The position numbers and the translations under genes are program-made. Under the pieces are notes generated by a model that was not told the origin of the DNA, did no database searches, and saw only the letters and a list, made by a program, of their open reading frames with translations. A DNA stretch of 64,000 nt from Mycoplasmopsis pullorum (GTDB lineage Bacteria > Bacillota_I > Bacilli_A > Mycoplasmatales > Metamycoplasmataceae): assembly GCF_001900245.1 (NCBI RefSeq), contig NZ_CP017813.1, positions 310,001 to 374,000 of the forward strand, in the 5' to 3' direction. This document shows, one piece after another, positions 1 through 12,416 of this stretch. Position 1 is the stretch's first letter; every line of letters starts with the position of its first letter.

Positions 1-3000
1 AAGTTGAAATTCTTGCGAGATATCAAAGTGTTAAAAATATTATTGATAGCTCAACTTTAGCTTCTACTGATACTAAACCAATTAATAATCTATTAGATGA
101 ATTTAAACGTGAATTTGCTCAAACAGCAAAAAATAGCCAAAGTTTAATCGCTGTTAAAGATAAATACCTTAAAGATGCAATTGTCGATAAAAATAACGAT
201 CCGACTTACAAGAGTGTTAATTCTTTAGATGATACTACATCAGTGACTGTTAATGATAATTACGTTATCTTACAAGTTTTCGAAGATACTAAAGAATTAA
301 GAAGAGTTATTTCGAAAGCACAAGAAATTTCACAACAAAAACAAAATCCTAATGGTGGTGGAAGTATTATTGATACTCCAAAAACTAAAGAGTTATATAG
401 TCAATTAGATGAATTAATTCAAGAAGCTAATTCAACTATTAAAGATACTCCAAACAATGAATTAAATAAAGCTCGTATTAGATTCAAAATTCTAGACAAA
501 ATTAAAGAAATTAGAAACGAGAAATTTAATCAAGTTAAAGAATTATTAGCAAAAACTGAAAAATTAAGTCAAGAAATTACTGAAAATTCATGAACCAAAA
601 CAAGTACTTATGATGAAAAAGCAATAAATGACTTAAAGAAAATTGTTTATAGTGATAGTGCATTTACACAGTTAAATACAACTCTTGATAATGATGTTAC
701 TTTAAAAGCGGTAAACTTGAAAATTTATTATGCAACTCAAGAATTTAACAATCAACAAGAAAAAATTTGAGTTGAACAACAAGAAAAATTATCAAATGTT
801 CTTAAAAACTTGAAGAGTTTAAAAGAAGTTTTTGAAAACACTGATGTTCGTGATGGTTCTGACATTAGTTTAGATCTTTATAATAGTAAATTGGTTAATA
901 ATTTTAACAATAATGAACCAAAAGCAAGCTTGTTATTAGCATCATTAAGTGATACAACTGCATTCCAAAATAATTATCATGTTTCAGATGAAGATAAAAC
1001 TAATTTATCTCCTTTTGCTCAAAAAGTAAAATATGTAATTGCAAATTCAATTAGTCATATTCAATCTGAAATTAGTAGCTTTAACACTATTTACCACAAT
1101 AATGTGAAAAAATATGTTGCTAAAGAAGATTCTGTAACTAACAAAAAAGGTATTATTCGTGAGTTTAAAGAATTAATTGAATCGTTAATTCAAGTTCAAA
1201 ATGCAGGTGATAAAAATATTTTTCAACAATTAGGAATGTGAGAAGTTGTTAACTCATTTAACAATCAATTCTTAAATGCTTATAATTCATTCTTAGGAAT
1301 TGCAACCAATTCACAAGATGAAACTAATTATGACAAAATAATTTTTTCAGATAATTCCCTAGTTATGGGGAATAATGCAATTGAGTTAAAAACTCTTAAA
1401 GCATTATTACAAGATTTAACTACTCAATTAAAATCTGATTTTGTAAATATTTATACTTTAAGAAATGATTTAACTCAAATCAAGGATGATTTAAAATCAC
1501 CAAGAGCTGATGAAAATACGTTTAAAGCAATTGATTATTTATATGCAAAAGCAAAAACTGCATATCAAACTTTAGTTGATCAATTAGATGCTCATTTTAT
1601 TGATTCTGCAAATAGTTTAACAAAAACTTCTACTAGCGAAACAAATGAAGATTTTGAAGCTAGAAAAGAAGAACAAATGAGAACTGAATCTGCTAAATTC
1701 ATTAAAACTATTAACGATACTAAAAAGTTATTTAACTGATTAGAAGATAATTTAGAAAGTGAAGAACTTGAAGATCTGAAAGCTAATGTAACTCCAACTG
1801 CAGCTTTTGATATTACAAAAGCTAATGCATTCGCAAATAAACCAAGAAAACTATTATTATTAAATGATGTAGTTGAAAATTACACAAACATTAGACCTAA
1901 AAAACAAACCAGATATAAAGATTTTACTGATTTACTTATTTCTTTAGGTTCGCAAGATTCTAACATAAGTGAATTAGATATTACTTCTTATAATGAAATA
2001 GTTAATTTATTTGATGAATTTAAGTTTACAGTTATTGATCAAAATGGTAAATTAGATACATCTAATTTAAGAGTACTTGTTAAAAAACGTAGTGATGGAA
2101 GTTGATACGAATTTAAACGAAACTCAGCTGGTGATTATTCATCAACAACTATTAAATTAAATGTTGTTTATAAATTTGTATCTCCAAATTCAGTAGATTT
2201 TAACAACTTAACTCCAACTGAATTTGTTTTAAATGACACAAATCCATTAGAAATTAGATTTAATAATTCATCAACTGCTGAGTTTCCAAGCGGAAGAAAT
2301 GTTTTTGTCCAAACTAATAATCAACAAAAACAATATGGACAAAATTCTAGTGTAACAATATTCAACTTCAAAGATGCTGGATGATTAGAAAACAATCAAA
2401 CAGATGATGAATTATTTAATAAATTCTGAAGCGGACTACAAGAAAAAATTTTCAATGGAACAGGATTTAATAATAGAATAGAAGTTACACCTGAAGCTTA
2501 CGAATATTCTAAAAAAGATGAATCAGAATTAAATGTTGACAGTAATGATAATTCTGAATTAGCAAAATTAAAAAGAACAGCCTTATTAATTAAAAACGAA
2601 AAATTAGGTATTAAATTTACAGTACCTGGAACAAATTCATTATCTGGTTCATGAACAGATTCGATTAACATTGATAAAGCAAGATACATTTCATATTTAG
2701 ATGATACAACAAAAGAATTGGTAGTTCATGGTTTCTTCCCTGCACAAGCAATTAGTATTTCAGCTGATTTAAGATATGTGGATGATAAGGTAGCACAAAA
2801 AAAACAAGGTAATAACTCAAGTTATAAAGAAGAATACGGTTATACGTTCAAAACTGGAGCTGATGCAGTTGCAAACAGTATGCCTAGAGTTCAACTTTAT
2901 ACATGAAAATTCAAATTTGTAGTTGATTCTAATACCAAAGATTTAACTTCTTATATTAATCATTTAAGTTCTTATACCTTTAGTAAAAATAGATCATTAA

Positions 3001-3428
3001 TGGCTGACGGTTATAATGGAAATGGTACAACAGATGCAGAAAAACAAGTCTGATCTGCGGATAACTTTACAAAATATGTTTATCAAAATAATCTTTTATT
3101 TGATTCGAATGGAACAATTAAAATTCCATCATCAAAATCAGATGCTGAACTAATAAGAAATGTTATAAGAAATACCTCTAATACTCCAGCAGTAAACTAT
3201 ATTCCTAATATACAAGATTATTCTGCTGTAACAAACAGTGAAGACAAGTTTAGATATTTTGGTATGGATAGAATCGGTGGTATTTTAATTAACAATGGAG
3301 TTGGTGAAACTAGTGAAGCTTTAGATGCTCGTCGTTATGGAATAGTTGGTAGTGAGAAAGCTCATAACATCCTTTCAATTTACTACAACTCTACAATTCA
3401 AGATTTGAAATTCAAAGTTAAAGATTAA
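1..3428 (+). CDS. Giant surface protein, 3' part (5' end outside window)
   Basis: The reading frame is already open at base 3 and runs to TAA at 3426-3428, giving about 1140 residues of the C-terminal part. In-frame TGA codons (e.g. at 591, 1239, 1737) are read as Trp. The first half is rich in Lys, Glu, Asn and Gln with long helical, coiled-coil-like stretches; the second half is richer in beta-prone Asn/Ser/Thr/Gly segments. There is no transmembrane segment or sortase-type signal at the C-terminus. I recognise no named family. The size and composition match the large secreted or membrane-anchored surface proteins of mycoplasmas, and another such gene lies at 60872. Function is unknown; adhesion or antigenic display is only a guess. 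A strong terminator follows directly. Confidence 0.85.
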
Positions 3429-3442
3429 TTAACATTTAAACT

Positions 3443-3485
3443 AAAAGACGATAATGCTTAAATTCTAAGTATTTCGTCTTTTTTT
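3443..3485 (+). terminator. Rho-independent terminator of the surface protein gene
   Basis: The arm AAAAGACGA (3443-3451) pairs with TCGTCTTTT (3474-3482). An inner stem AATGCTTA/TAAGTATT (3453-3460 with 3466-3473) continues it after one bulged base. A T-run follows. It lies 15 bases after the stop codon. Confidence 0.85.
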
Positions 3486-3510
3486 CTTTATTGTTAAAAT
3501 TTTGACCTAT

Positions 3511-5369
3511 CCTGAGTTTCCAAGTTGAGCCATATAATTGGCTCATTTTTTTTACACATATATCATAGATATATGAATAAATAAAAAAAATTCATTTTTT
3601 TACTTACATTACACACATAAAATGATATAATAAGTGTATGAACTACAATCTATGCAAGAAAAAGCAAAATGGAAAATATTATTTAGTTTTAGCTATTTCA
3701 AAAGGTTTTAAAAAAGGTTACGGTAGTCAAATCGGTTTAGGCTATTGAGAAGATATAAAAGAAAAATATTCATTATCCTCTATTGAGGATATCAAAGAAA
3801 TCGCAAGTAAAATTGATGTTAATTTGGATAAGCAAAGTGCAAAAGAAGAGTTTTTCAAATTACTAAAACCTAATTCAGTAAAAACGAGCATTCAAATCAA
3901 ATATTGGTATCGATTTAATTTACAAAATCATTAAAAGAACTAGATTTGTTTTCAGCGTTACCAAAAGCAAACATAAATCTTTAGAAGAGGTTTTTAGAAT
4001 TTTTTATAGCCACAAGAATTATTTGTCCAAGAAGCTATATGTCGCAATACAAAAATAAGAATGACTTCATAAACGATATTAATGTTAAAAAAACATCAAT
4101 TTACAACTACCTTGATGTTATTTTAGAAAACAAAGATTCAGTTTTAGTAAACCTTTTTAACAAAATAAATGAATTAACTAACCGTAATAATGAAATTATT
4201 CATTTTGATAATACAACTGTTTATTTTGAAAGCTTCACACGAAAAGGTATCAGAAAAAACGGATTTTCAAAAGATGGAAAACATAATGAAGATCAGGTGG
4301 TGATTGCTATGGCTGTAGATTGAAACGGAATACCATTACACTATAAAGTTTTTCCAGGGAATACTGCGGATGGTAAAACAATGTTATCGTTTGTTTTAGA
4401 ACTGCAATTTCTTTATAAAATAAACGACATTACAATAGTCGCTGATCGTGGAATTAATAATAATGCGAATTTGCGTTTTCTAGAACAAAAAGGTATTAAA
4501 TACATATTCCAAAAAAGATTAGATACTTTAAGCAACGAGATGAAAAAATTTATTTTACAAGACGAAAACTATACTTTCAGAGATGATTTTTTCTGAAAAG
4601 AACAAATGGTGGAATCTATATGAAACAAAAAGAGATTTAATGGCCAATACCGAAAATGATGTGTGTTTTTTAGTCCTGGTAAAAGAACACTAGACAAGTT
4701 AAAAAGAAACAATTTCATCGATAAACTAAATCAAAAAGCTATTAACGGAGAACTACATCTTAGTTCATTAGTTCCTGAATACAAAAAGAAATATATGGAT
4801 ATAAATGGTAAAACGGTCGCGAAATTAAACTGAGAAAAAATAAAGAAAAAGGAATCAGAGGATGGTTTTTATATTATTGAAACCAATATTCTTAACTTAA
4901 CACCATCAAGAGCTAATGAAATTTATAAAAGACAATGAAAAGTAGAAGAAAACTTTAGAACACTGAAATCTTCTTTACAAGTTAGACCTGTATTTGTACA
5001 CAGCGAAAAACACATACTAGCACATCTTTTATTGTGTTTTATTGCTCTCGTTGTTTTAAAATATTCTCTTTAACAAATTAAAAAATTATTATAAAAGCAA
5101 CGGAGAAATACAAAGAGTGACTTTAGATCTGTTTATTGATTCTTTAAGGATGATGAACAATTACAAGAAAAGAAAGAAATTGATGGTAAGGTTGTTCAGG
5201 AAATAATAAATGATTTAGATGAAAATCATAAAGAAAACATAAAAATTTACAAAGACTTTATTGCATGCATGACGTAATTCTATGTGTGTAATTTTAATCA
5301 CGAAAAAACAAATACGCCTATATCGTAGGCGTATTTGTTTTTTATGCTTGAGTAACTTGGAAACTCAGG
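3511..5369 (+). mobile_element. IS1634/IS4-type insertion sequence, copy A (transposase broken)
   Basis: The element is bounded by perfect 16-bp inverted repeats: CCTGAGTTTCCAAGTT at 3511-3526 and AACTTGGAAACTCAGG at 5354-5369. It is nearly identical to the element at 6045-7891, apart from small insertions and deletions, mostly in A or T runs. Hairpin terminators lie just inside both ends (3527-3553 and about 5304-5343). No short target duplication is visible: left flank GACCTAT, right flank ACAATCAATT. The IS1634 group is known to make long, variable target duplications, and none is evident here. The outermost C/G pair may or may not belong to the element. Confidence 0.9.
3638..5277 (+). pseudogene. 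IS1634-type transposase, frameshifted copy
   Basis: Same start (ATG 3638) and end (ACG TAA) as the intact transposase at 6171-7799. Relative to that copy it has a net +4 near 3896, +1 in the A-run near 3936, -1 near 3966 and +1 near 3990, so the N-terminal 90 codons and the rest are in different frames. Further +1 and larger insertions lie near 5071 and 5155-5175. The central catalytic part is still readable as open segments from 4039. It cannot make a full transposase as written. Because all differences are indels clustered in homopolymers, sequencing or assembly error in a repeat is a real alternative to true decay. Confidence 0.85.
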
Positions 5370-5932
5370 ACAATCAATTGACATATACTTATACATATGA
5401 CAATAATCAATATACTCAAAACATAACTCACACAACTCCAGAAGTGCCGACAGTTACAACTGAAACTGAAGAAGAAACAGAAGAAAAATCTAATTTTGAA
5501 AAAGCTAAAGAATTAGCTGCTAATAATCAAGTATTTAAAGTTAGTGGTATTACGTTAGAACATTTCAATAAGTTGTATTCAACCGAACAAAAAGGAAGAA
5601 GAATTGATAATGAACGTGATGGTTGAAAAGTAAATAAAAGAGCAAAGGATAAAACTAAAATTTTTATTTTACCTAATTTTGGATTTACCGATTCTGCTGA
5701 TCAAATAATTGATGCTGATAAGACTTCTACAGAAAAAGAAGTAAGAATTGCCGGTTACACAGATCATGACAACACTAGCGATAAACAAAGATCAGTAAGA
5801 CTTATTTTTGAAACAAGCGAAGATAATGGAAAAAGAACCATTATACTTAAATACAAATTATTCGATAAAATTAATAAAACACACTCAGAAGAATACACAC
5901 ACACATTCTCTGAAGACGACGTTACACAATAA
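5370..5932 (+). pseudogene. C-terminal remnant of a surface protein, beheaded by the IS
   Basis: Directly after the right end of IS copy A a frame is open to TAA at 5930-5932, about 185 residues. It reads as a polar, Thr/Glu-rich linker (PEVPTVTTETEEETEEKS), then a domain with a Trp encoded by TGA and a threonine-rich end (EEYTHTFSEDDVTQ). No start codon with a ribosome site precedes it outside the IS. It is most simply the 3' end of a lipoprotein or surface-protein gene whose 5' part was lost when the IS inserted or recombined. The frame also runs back into the IS from 5282, but that is not a plausible start. A terminator follows at 5959. The protein family is not recognised. Confidence 0.6.
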
Positions 5933-5958
5933 CAGTCAAACAATATTTATTGCACATT

Positions 5959-5988
5959 AACTAACTCTTTTTATGAGTTAGTTTTTTA
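5959..5988 (+). terminator. Rho-independent terminator
   Basis: AACTAACTC (5959-5967) pairs with GAGTTAGTT (5975-5983) and is followed by a run of T. It ends the truncated surface-protein gene. Confidence 0.85.
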
Positions 5989-6006
5989 TATTTTGGAATT
6001 AAATTA

Positions 6007-6044
6007 TATAATTAGTACAAAAGGAGAAACAGTGAAATATTTAA
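6007..6044 (+). promoter_or_regulatory. Promoter and ribosome site of a gene cut off by IS copy B
   Basis: TATAAT at 6007-6012 is followed by AAGGAG at 6021-6026 and a GTG start at 6032 (reads V-K-Y-L). After four codons IS copy B begins at 6045. An intact expression signal thus leads into the element. The HIT-gene tail on the other side of the IS may be what is left of this gene, but the four codons are too few to prove it. Confidence 0.55.
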
Positions 6045-7891
6045 CCTGAGTTTCCAAGTTGAGCCATATAATTGGCTCATTTTTTTTACACATATATCAT
6101 AGATATATGAATAAATAAAAAAATTCATTTTTTTACTTACATTACACACATAAAATGATATAATAAGTGTATGAACTACAATCTATGCAAGAAAAAGCAA
6201 AATGGAAAATATTATTTAGTTTTAGCTATTTCAAAAGGTTTTAAAAAAGGTTACGGTAGTCAAATCGGTTTAGGCTATTGAGAAGATATAAAAGAAAAAT
6301 ATTCATTATCCTCTATTGAGGATATCAAAGAAATCGCAAGTAAAATTGATGTTAATTTGGATAAGCAAAGTGCAAAAGAAGAGTTTTTCAAATTACTAAA
6401 ACCTAATTCAGTAAAAACGAGCATTCAAAATATTGGTATCGATTTAATTTACAAAATCATTAAAGAACTAGATTTGTTTTCAGCGTTACCAAAAAGCAAA
6501 CATAAATCTTTAGAAGAGGTTTTAGAATTTTTTATAGCCACAAGAATTATTTTGCCAAGAAGCTATATGTCGCAATACAAAAATAAGAATGACTTCATAA
6601 ACGATATTAATGTTAAAAAAACATCAATTTACAACTACCTTGATGTTATTTTAGAAAACAAAGATTCAGTTTTAGTAAACCTTTTTAACAAAATAAATGA
6701 ATTAACTAACCGTAATAATGAAATTATTCATTTTGATAATACAACTGTTTATTTTGAAAGCTTCACACGAAAAGGTATCAGAAAAAACGGATTTTCAAAA
6801 GATGGAAAACATAATGAAGATCAGGTGGTGATTGCTATGGCTGTAGATTGAAACGGAATACCATTACACTATAAAGTTTTTCCAGGGAATACTGCGGATG
6901 GTAAAACAATGTTATCGTTTGTTTTAGAACTGCAATTTCTTTATAAAATAAACGACATTACAATAGTCGCTGATCGTGGAATTAATAATAATGCGAATTT
7001 GCGTTTTCTAGAACAAAAAGGTATTAAATACATATTCCAAAAAAGATTAGATACTTTAAGCAACGAGATGAAAAAATTTATTTTACAAGACGAAAACTAT
7101 ACTTTCAGAGATGATTTTTTCTGAAAAGAACAAATGGTGGAATCTATATGAAACAAAAAGAGATTTAATGGCCAATACCGAAAATGATGTGTGTTTTTTA
7201 GTCCTGGTAAAAGAACACTAGACAAGTTAAAAAGAAACAATTTCATCGATAAACTAAATCAAAAAGCTATTAACGGAGAACTACATCTTAGTTCATTAGT
7301 TCCTGAATACAAAAAGAAATATATGGATATAAATGGTAAAACGGTCGCGAAATTAAACTGAGAAAAAATAAAGAAAAAGGAATCAGAGGATGGTTTTTAT
7401 ATTATTGAAACCAATATTCTTAACTTAACACCATCAAGAGCTAATGAAATTTATAAAAGACAATGAAAAGTAGAAGAAAACTTTAGAACACTGAAATCTT
7501 CTTTACAAGTTAGACCTGTATTTGTACACAGCGAAAAACACATACTAGCACATCTTTTATTGTGTTTTATTGCTCTCGTTGTTTTAAAATATTCTCTTTA
7601 CAAATTAAAAAATTATTATAAAAGCAACGGAGAAATACAAAGAGTGACTTTAGATCTGTTTATTGATTCTTTAAGGATGATGACAATTACAAGAAAAGAA
7701 ATTGATGGTAAGGTTGTTCAGGAAATAATAAATGATTTAGATGAAAATCATAAAGAAAACATAAAAATTTACAAAGACTTTATTGCATGCATGACGTAAT
7801 TCTATGTGTGTAATTTTAATCACGAAAAAACAAATACGCCTATATCGTAGGTGTATTTGTTTTTTATGCTTGAGTAACTTGGAAACTCAGG
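6045..7891 (+). mobile_element. IS1634/IS4-type insertion sequence, copy B (intact)
   Basis: It carries the same 16-bp terminal inverted repeats as copy A (6045-6060 and 7876-7891) around one intact transposase gene. The left end holds a hairpin GAGCCA/TGGCTC followed by eight T. The right end holds a long hairpin (AAATACGCCTA/TAGGTGTATTT) followed by six T, so outside transcription is insulated at both ends. The flanks (TATTTAA and AGTAATTG) show no short target duplication. The element sits between a promoter plus start codon and the 3' tail of a HIT gene, with most of that gene missing. Confidence 0.93.
6171..7799 (+). CDS. IS1634/IS4-family transposase
   Basis: A 542-residue DDE transposase that would cut and insert the element at its inverted repeats. 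The start is ATG at 6171, matching copy A. Six or more Trp are encoded by TGA. Catalytic-type landmarks: an aspartate in IIHFDNTTVYFES (about residue 183), the stretch VVIAMAVDWNGIPLHYKVFPGN (about 216-237, given here only as a landmark), ITIVADRGI (about 263-271) with the second Asp, and a C-terminal YKRQWKVEENFRTLKSSL segment with the YREK-like W-x2-E-x2-F spacing around the last acidic residue. The length is typical for IS1634 relatives. The frame is intact throughout, so this copy could be active and could supply transposase to copy A. Confidence 0.93.
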
Positions 7892-7892
7892 A

Positions 7893-7997
7893 GTAATTGA
7901 TCAAGGAATTCCTGCGTTTAAAATTGTAATTAACACCGGAAAAGAAGCAGAGCAAAGTGTATTTCATACACATATTCATGTAATTCCTTACAAATAA
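7893..7997 (+). pseudogene. HIT-family hydrolase, C-terminal remnant
   Basis: Right after the IS end the frame reads VIDQGIPAFKIVINTGKEAE, then QSVFHTHIHVIPYK and TAA at 7995-7997. The HTHIH motif is the active-site histidine triad (H-x-H-x-H) of Hint-type purine nucleoside phosphoramidases. Only 34 codons remain; about 70 N-terminal codons of a normal HIT protein are absent from the window. On the far side of the IS there is a promoter, ribosome site and start codon (6007-6044). The simplest reading is IS insertion followed by an IS-adjacent deletion. The remnant keeps its terminator (8009-8036). It cannot be functional. Confidence 0.8.
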
Positions 7998-8008
7998 GAA
8001 TTTTAAAA

Positions 8009-8036
8009 TCCCCACGACTAAGGTGGGGATTTTTTA
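8009..8036 (+). terminator. Rho-independent terminator of the lost HIT gene
   Basis: ATCCCCAC (8009-8016) pairs with GTGGGGAT (8023-8030) over a short loop and is followed by six T. It is 12 bases past the HIT stop codon. Confidence 0.85.
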
Positions 8037-8042
8037 TTAATC

Positions 8043-8070
8043 TTAATTGTCACCAACTGGGGACAATTAA
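8043..8070. repeat. Intergenic palindrome with TTGTC/GGGGACAATT core
   Basis: TTAATTGTC (8043-8051) and GACAATTAA (8062-8070) are inverted repeats around ACCAACTGGG. There is no T-run on either side, so it is not a clear terminator. Similar TTGTCCC...GGGACAA palindromes occur at 12581-12595 and 26654-26679. It lies between the HIT remnant and the 3' end of the minus-strand gene. Confidence 0.5.
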
Positions 8071-8119
8071 TGAAATTCAGTGGAACTATTAATACGAAAA
8101 CAACTGTAAAATAGCTTTA

Positions 8120-8785
8120 TTAGTCTTGAATTGCTCAAGGATTTCAAATTACATTTAATCTGATAGGGTTTGAAATTTTGCTATTTATTAATTTGATTTT
8201 TAAAATATCGTTTCAATGAATTGATAAAAATAGATATCCAAAAATTAATGTTAAATAGATAGCGTGAATTCAAAAATATTTATGGTACACATAATAAAAA
8301 TAAACTTTTAAAATTTGAGCATCAACAACCATTAAAACAACGTATGCAACAAGTACAAAAATAGAAATGAAAAAATTATTTGTAATTTGATTTGAAATAA
8401 TTTTATTTGCATTTTGAAGATTATGATTTATTGTTAAATTGAATTTTAATTTGGTTTCAAAATCAAAAGGAAAAATTAAAGCAAAAAAGAATATTCTAGA
8501 TTTAGATTTGTTAAACCACAAAATAACTGCAAATATAGTCAAGCGAGTTGTTTGAGATACTAAAGCTAGTACAAAAAGCGGAATTATAACTTGATAATAA
8601 GCACCAGACGATTTAATATTTTCGATTGTTCCGATATTTAGCGCGATATTGTGTAGATATAAAAGATAAAATAGACCGAAAAACAATAAGAATCAGCTAA
8701 TGAAGTTGAAAACACACATAAAATTCAATAATTTGATGTTTGTTTTATACAATTCTGGTTTAAACCACAAGGATAAATTTTTCAT
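8120..8785 (-). CDS. Multi-pass membrane protein, unknown
   Basis: The frame runs from ATG at 8785 to TAA at 8120-8122, 221 residues, with several Trp encoded by TGA. I chose the start because the frame is continuous to it and no later Met has a better ribosome site. About four hydrophobic segments are visible: residues ~20-45 (FMCVFNFISWFLLFFGLFYL), ~65-90 (VIIPLFVLALVSQTTRL and following), ~140-165 (FFISIFVLVAYVVLMVV) and ~178-195. The tail is short and polar. No enzyme or transporter motif is visible. It is divergent from the gene at 8854 with only 68 bases between starts. Mycoplasmas have many such lineage-specific membrane proteins, and no function can be assigned. Confidence 0.75.
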
Positions 8786-8838
8786 AATAATTATTATAAA
8801 GTTTTTTAAGGATTTAATTGTTTAAGAGTTAAAAATAT

Positions 8839-8844
8839 TATAAT
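8839..8844 (+). promoter_or_regulatory. -10 box of the GT80-like gene, near-leaderless
   Basis: TATAAT at 8839-8844 lies only nine bases before ATG 8854, so transcription would begin within about three bases of the start codon. TTGTTT about 17-18 bases upstream is a candidate -35. No Shine-Dalgarno sequence is present. Confidence 0.6.
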
Positions 8845-8853
8845 AATGTAGTT

Positions 8854-10617
8854 ATGAAAAGAACTAATAAAATAGCTATTTTAACTTCTGCGAGTTCCAT
8901 CGCACTAATTGGTGCTGCAGCGATTGTTTTGCCTATTTTAAGCAGTAAAAAAGGAATGAAAATTACATCAGACAAAACTAAAAATAACTTTATTAACTAT
9001 CAAATTAGTGATTTAGATAGTAAAAAAAGCATCTTAGAAGTTCAAGATGAAGCGGACATTAATTTATATTTTTCGACATATGGAATTATGACGTTCTTTA
9101 ACCTTGTGCGTTTAGCAATGTTATCAAAATCAGAAACACATTTTCTTTATACATCAAAATTATTATTCCAAAAGTCATTAAATAGAGATGAATTTGTAAC
9201 ATTTTTACGTGAAAAAAGAGAATTACCAAAAGATGAAACAGAAGCTCAAAAAGTACAAAAAAATTATAAAAAATCTTCTGTTGAAGACTTGGACTCGCTT
9301 TCTGATGCAGAAGCTTTAGAGTATTTTAAGAGAATTATTGGAACTAATCCAGATAAAAAAATTAATTTATTTGTAAACTCAGACCACTTTAAAGATGAAA
9401 TTGGTTATGCAAATTTAACTACTGAGTATCCGAACGTAACTGTAATTGCAATTGAAGATTCTTTAGGTACTGGAAACTGAGTTTCAAATCAATATGTACC
9501 AGCAGTTTATAACTTATATTTAGATCCTGAAAATGGAAATTTATTAAAAAATGCACCAAAATACGTAGACCGTTTGAGTCAATATTTGATTACTAACATG
9601 TATCCGAAAATTATTAGTTATTTTTCAGATTATGATGCTGTTCAAAGTTTAAAGAATAAGAAAATTAAAAATGTAAAAACCTTTTTTGAACCTGAAGAAG
9701 GTGAGAAATATTCTAGCAAGGAAATTAAGGATATTCTTTTCAATGCTCGCGACAGGGACAGTAAGCGACTTTCAGTTACTTGATGAAGCAAAATAATTGG
9801 ATTAAGCTGAGAAAAAGAACGTGACATTGTTTATGTCGATACAAAAATTAATGGTAAACCATCGATTATTATCATTGGTACCAGTTATGATTCAGATTTA
9901 GAAAGAATAGTTTATATTGCTTCCAAATATGCGGATGAGTACAATATTTACTACAAAGGTCATCCTGGACACAATTATAATGCAACATGAATTAATCAAA
10001 ACCTTTCACCTGAAAGTATTGGTAATTCACTTGATTTTGTCAACCCTATAACTAACGAAAAAGAAACATATGTGGTCCAAAAAGGACACATAATTAGAGC
10101 ATTAGAAACACAAATTGCATCCGAAGAATTAACAACATACCACGTACTCGATGAGAATCCCTTAAGGTTTAACAAATGAGTCCTATTTACTTTCCTATCA
10201 GGTGCAATTAATGGAATTAACAACGGTTATAATTTACCAGATGATGTTCTAGAGATTTTTATAGACGGTGAAAAAGAACCTATAAATAAGGATAATTCGC
10301 TTTATTCAGAAACTATTAAAGAACTTATTACTAATTATGTTGCGAATAAAACCGTTTCTTTAGAATTAAAAGAAGAATCGAAAAATAAAGATGTAAATGA
10401 ACTGAATTCAAATGATTTTATCGCAACCAAAAACCAAGGCGCTAAATTTTATTTTGACAACATTGAAATCTTAAAAGTTGTTTCAAAAGAGTTGAATCAA
10501 AGCGAAGATGCAACAAAAATAACTATATTATTGCAAGCTACTTCGAATTTACCAAATAATCCTGAAAACAAGACATATACATTTGAAAAATCGATCGAAA
10601 TTCCTTTAAATCAATAA
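8854..10617 (+). CDS. Membrane-anchored protein resembling GT80 sialyltransferases
   Basis: 587 residues from ATG 8854. An N-terminal hydrophobic segment (residues ~8-32) without a lipobox Cys predicts export with a membrane anchor. The rest is soluble. Three stretches line up in order with landmarks I know from Pasteurella PmST1 (GT80): VIAIEDSLGTGNW near residue 200, where the family has its YDDG catalytic-Asp motif; IIIIGTSYDSD near 340; and NIYYKGHPGHN near 366-374, matching the family's FKGHP motif with the catalytic His. A fourth, GAINGINNGYNLPDDVLEIF near 450, resembles the nucleotide-binding SSLYFSLP stretch. This is pattern matching by eye; no alignment was run. If right, it would transfer sialic acid or a related sugar. 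An extracellular location would be odd because the CMP-sugar donor is cytoplasmic. The mRNA appears leaderless. Confidence 0.5.
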
Positions 10618-10623
10618 ATAAAA

Positions 10624-10650
10624 ACACCTCGGAATAAAGAGGTGTTTTTT
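10624..10650. terminator. Bidirectional terminator between convergent genes
   Basis: ACACCTC (10624-10630) pairs with GAGGTGT (10639-10645). T follows on the plus side and A precedes on the other, so it can serve both the plus gene ending at 10617 and the minus gene ending at 10656. Confidence 0.8.
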
Positions 10651-10655
10651 CAATT

Positions 10656-12272
<1,617 letters not shown>

Positions 12273-12416
12273 TTCGGACTCCTTTTAATTTATATATTGA
12301 TTCAAATTTATTTAATATTTTATTATTTTTGTTTAAATTTTTATTTTTTTATATCAAAAAAGTTATAAAAAACACCGTTTTTCTTATTCATTTTGTAAAA
12401 AAAGAAATAAAAAAAA

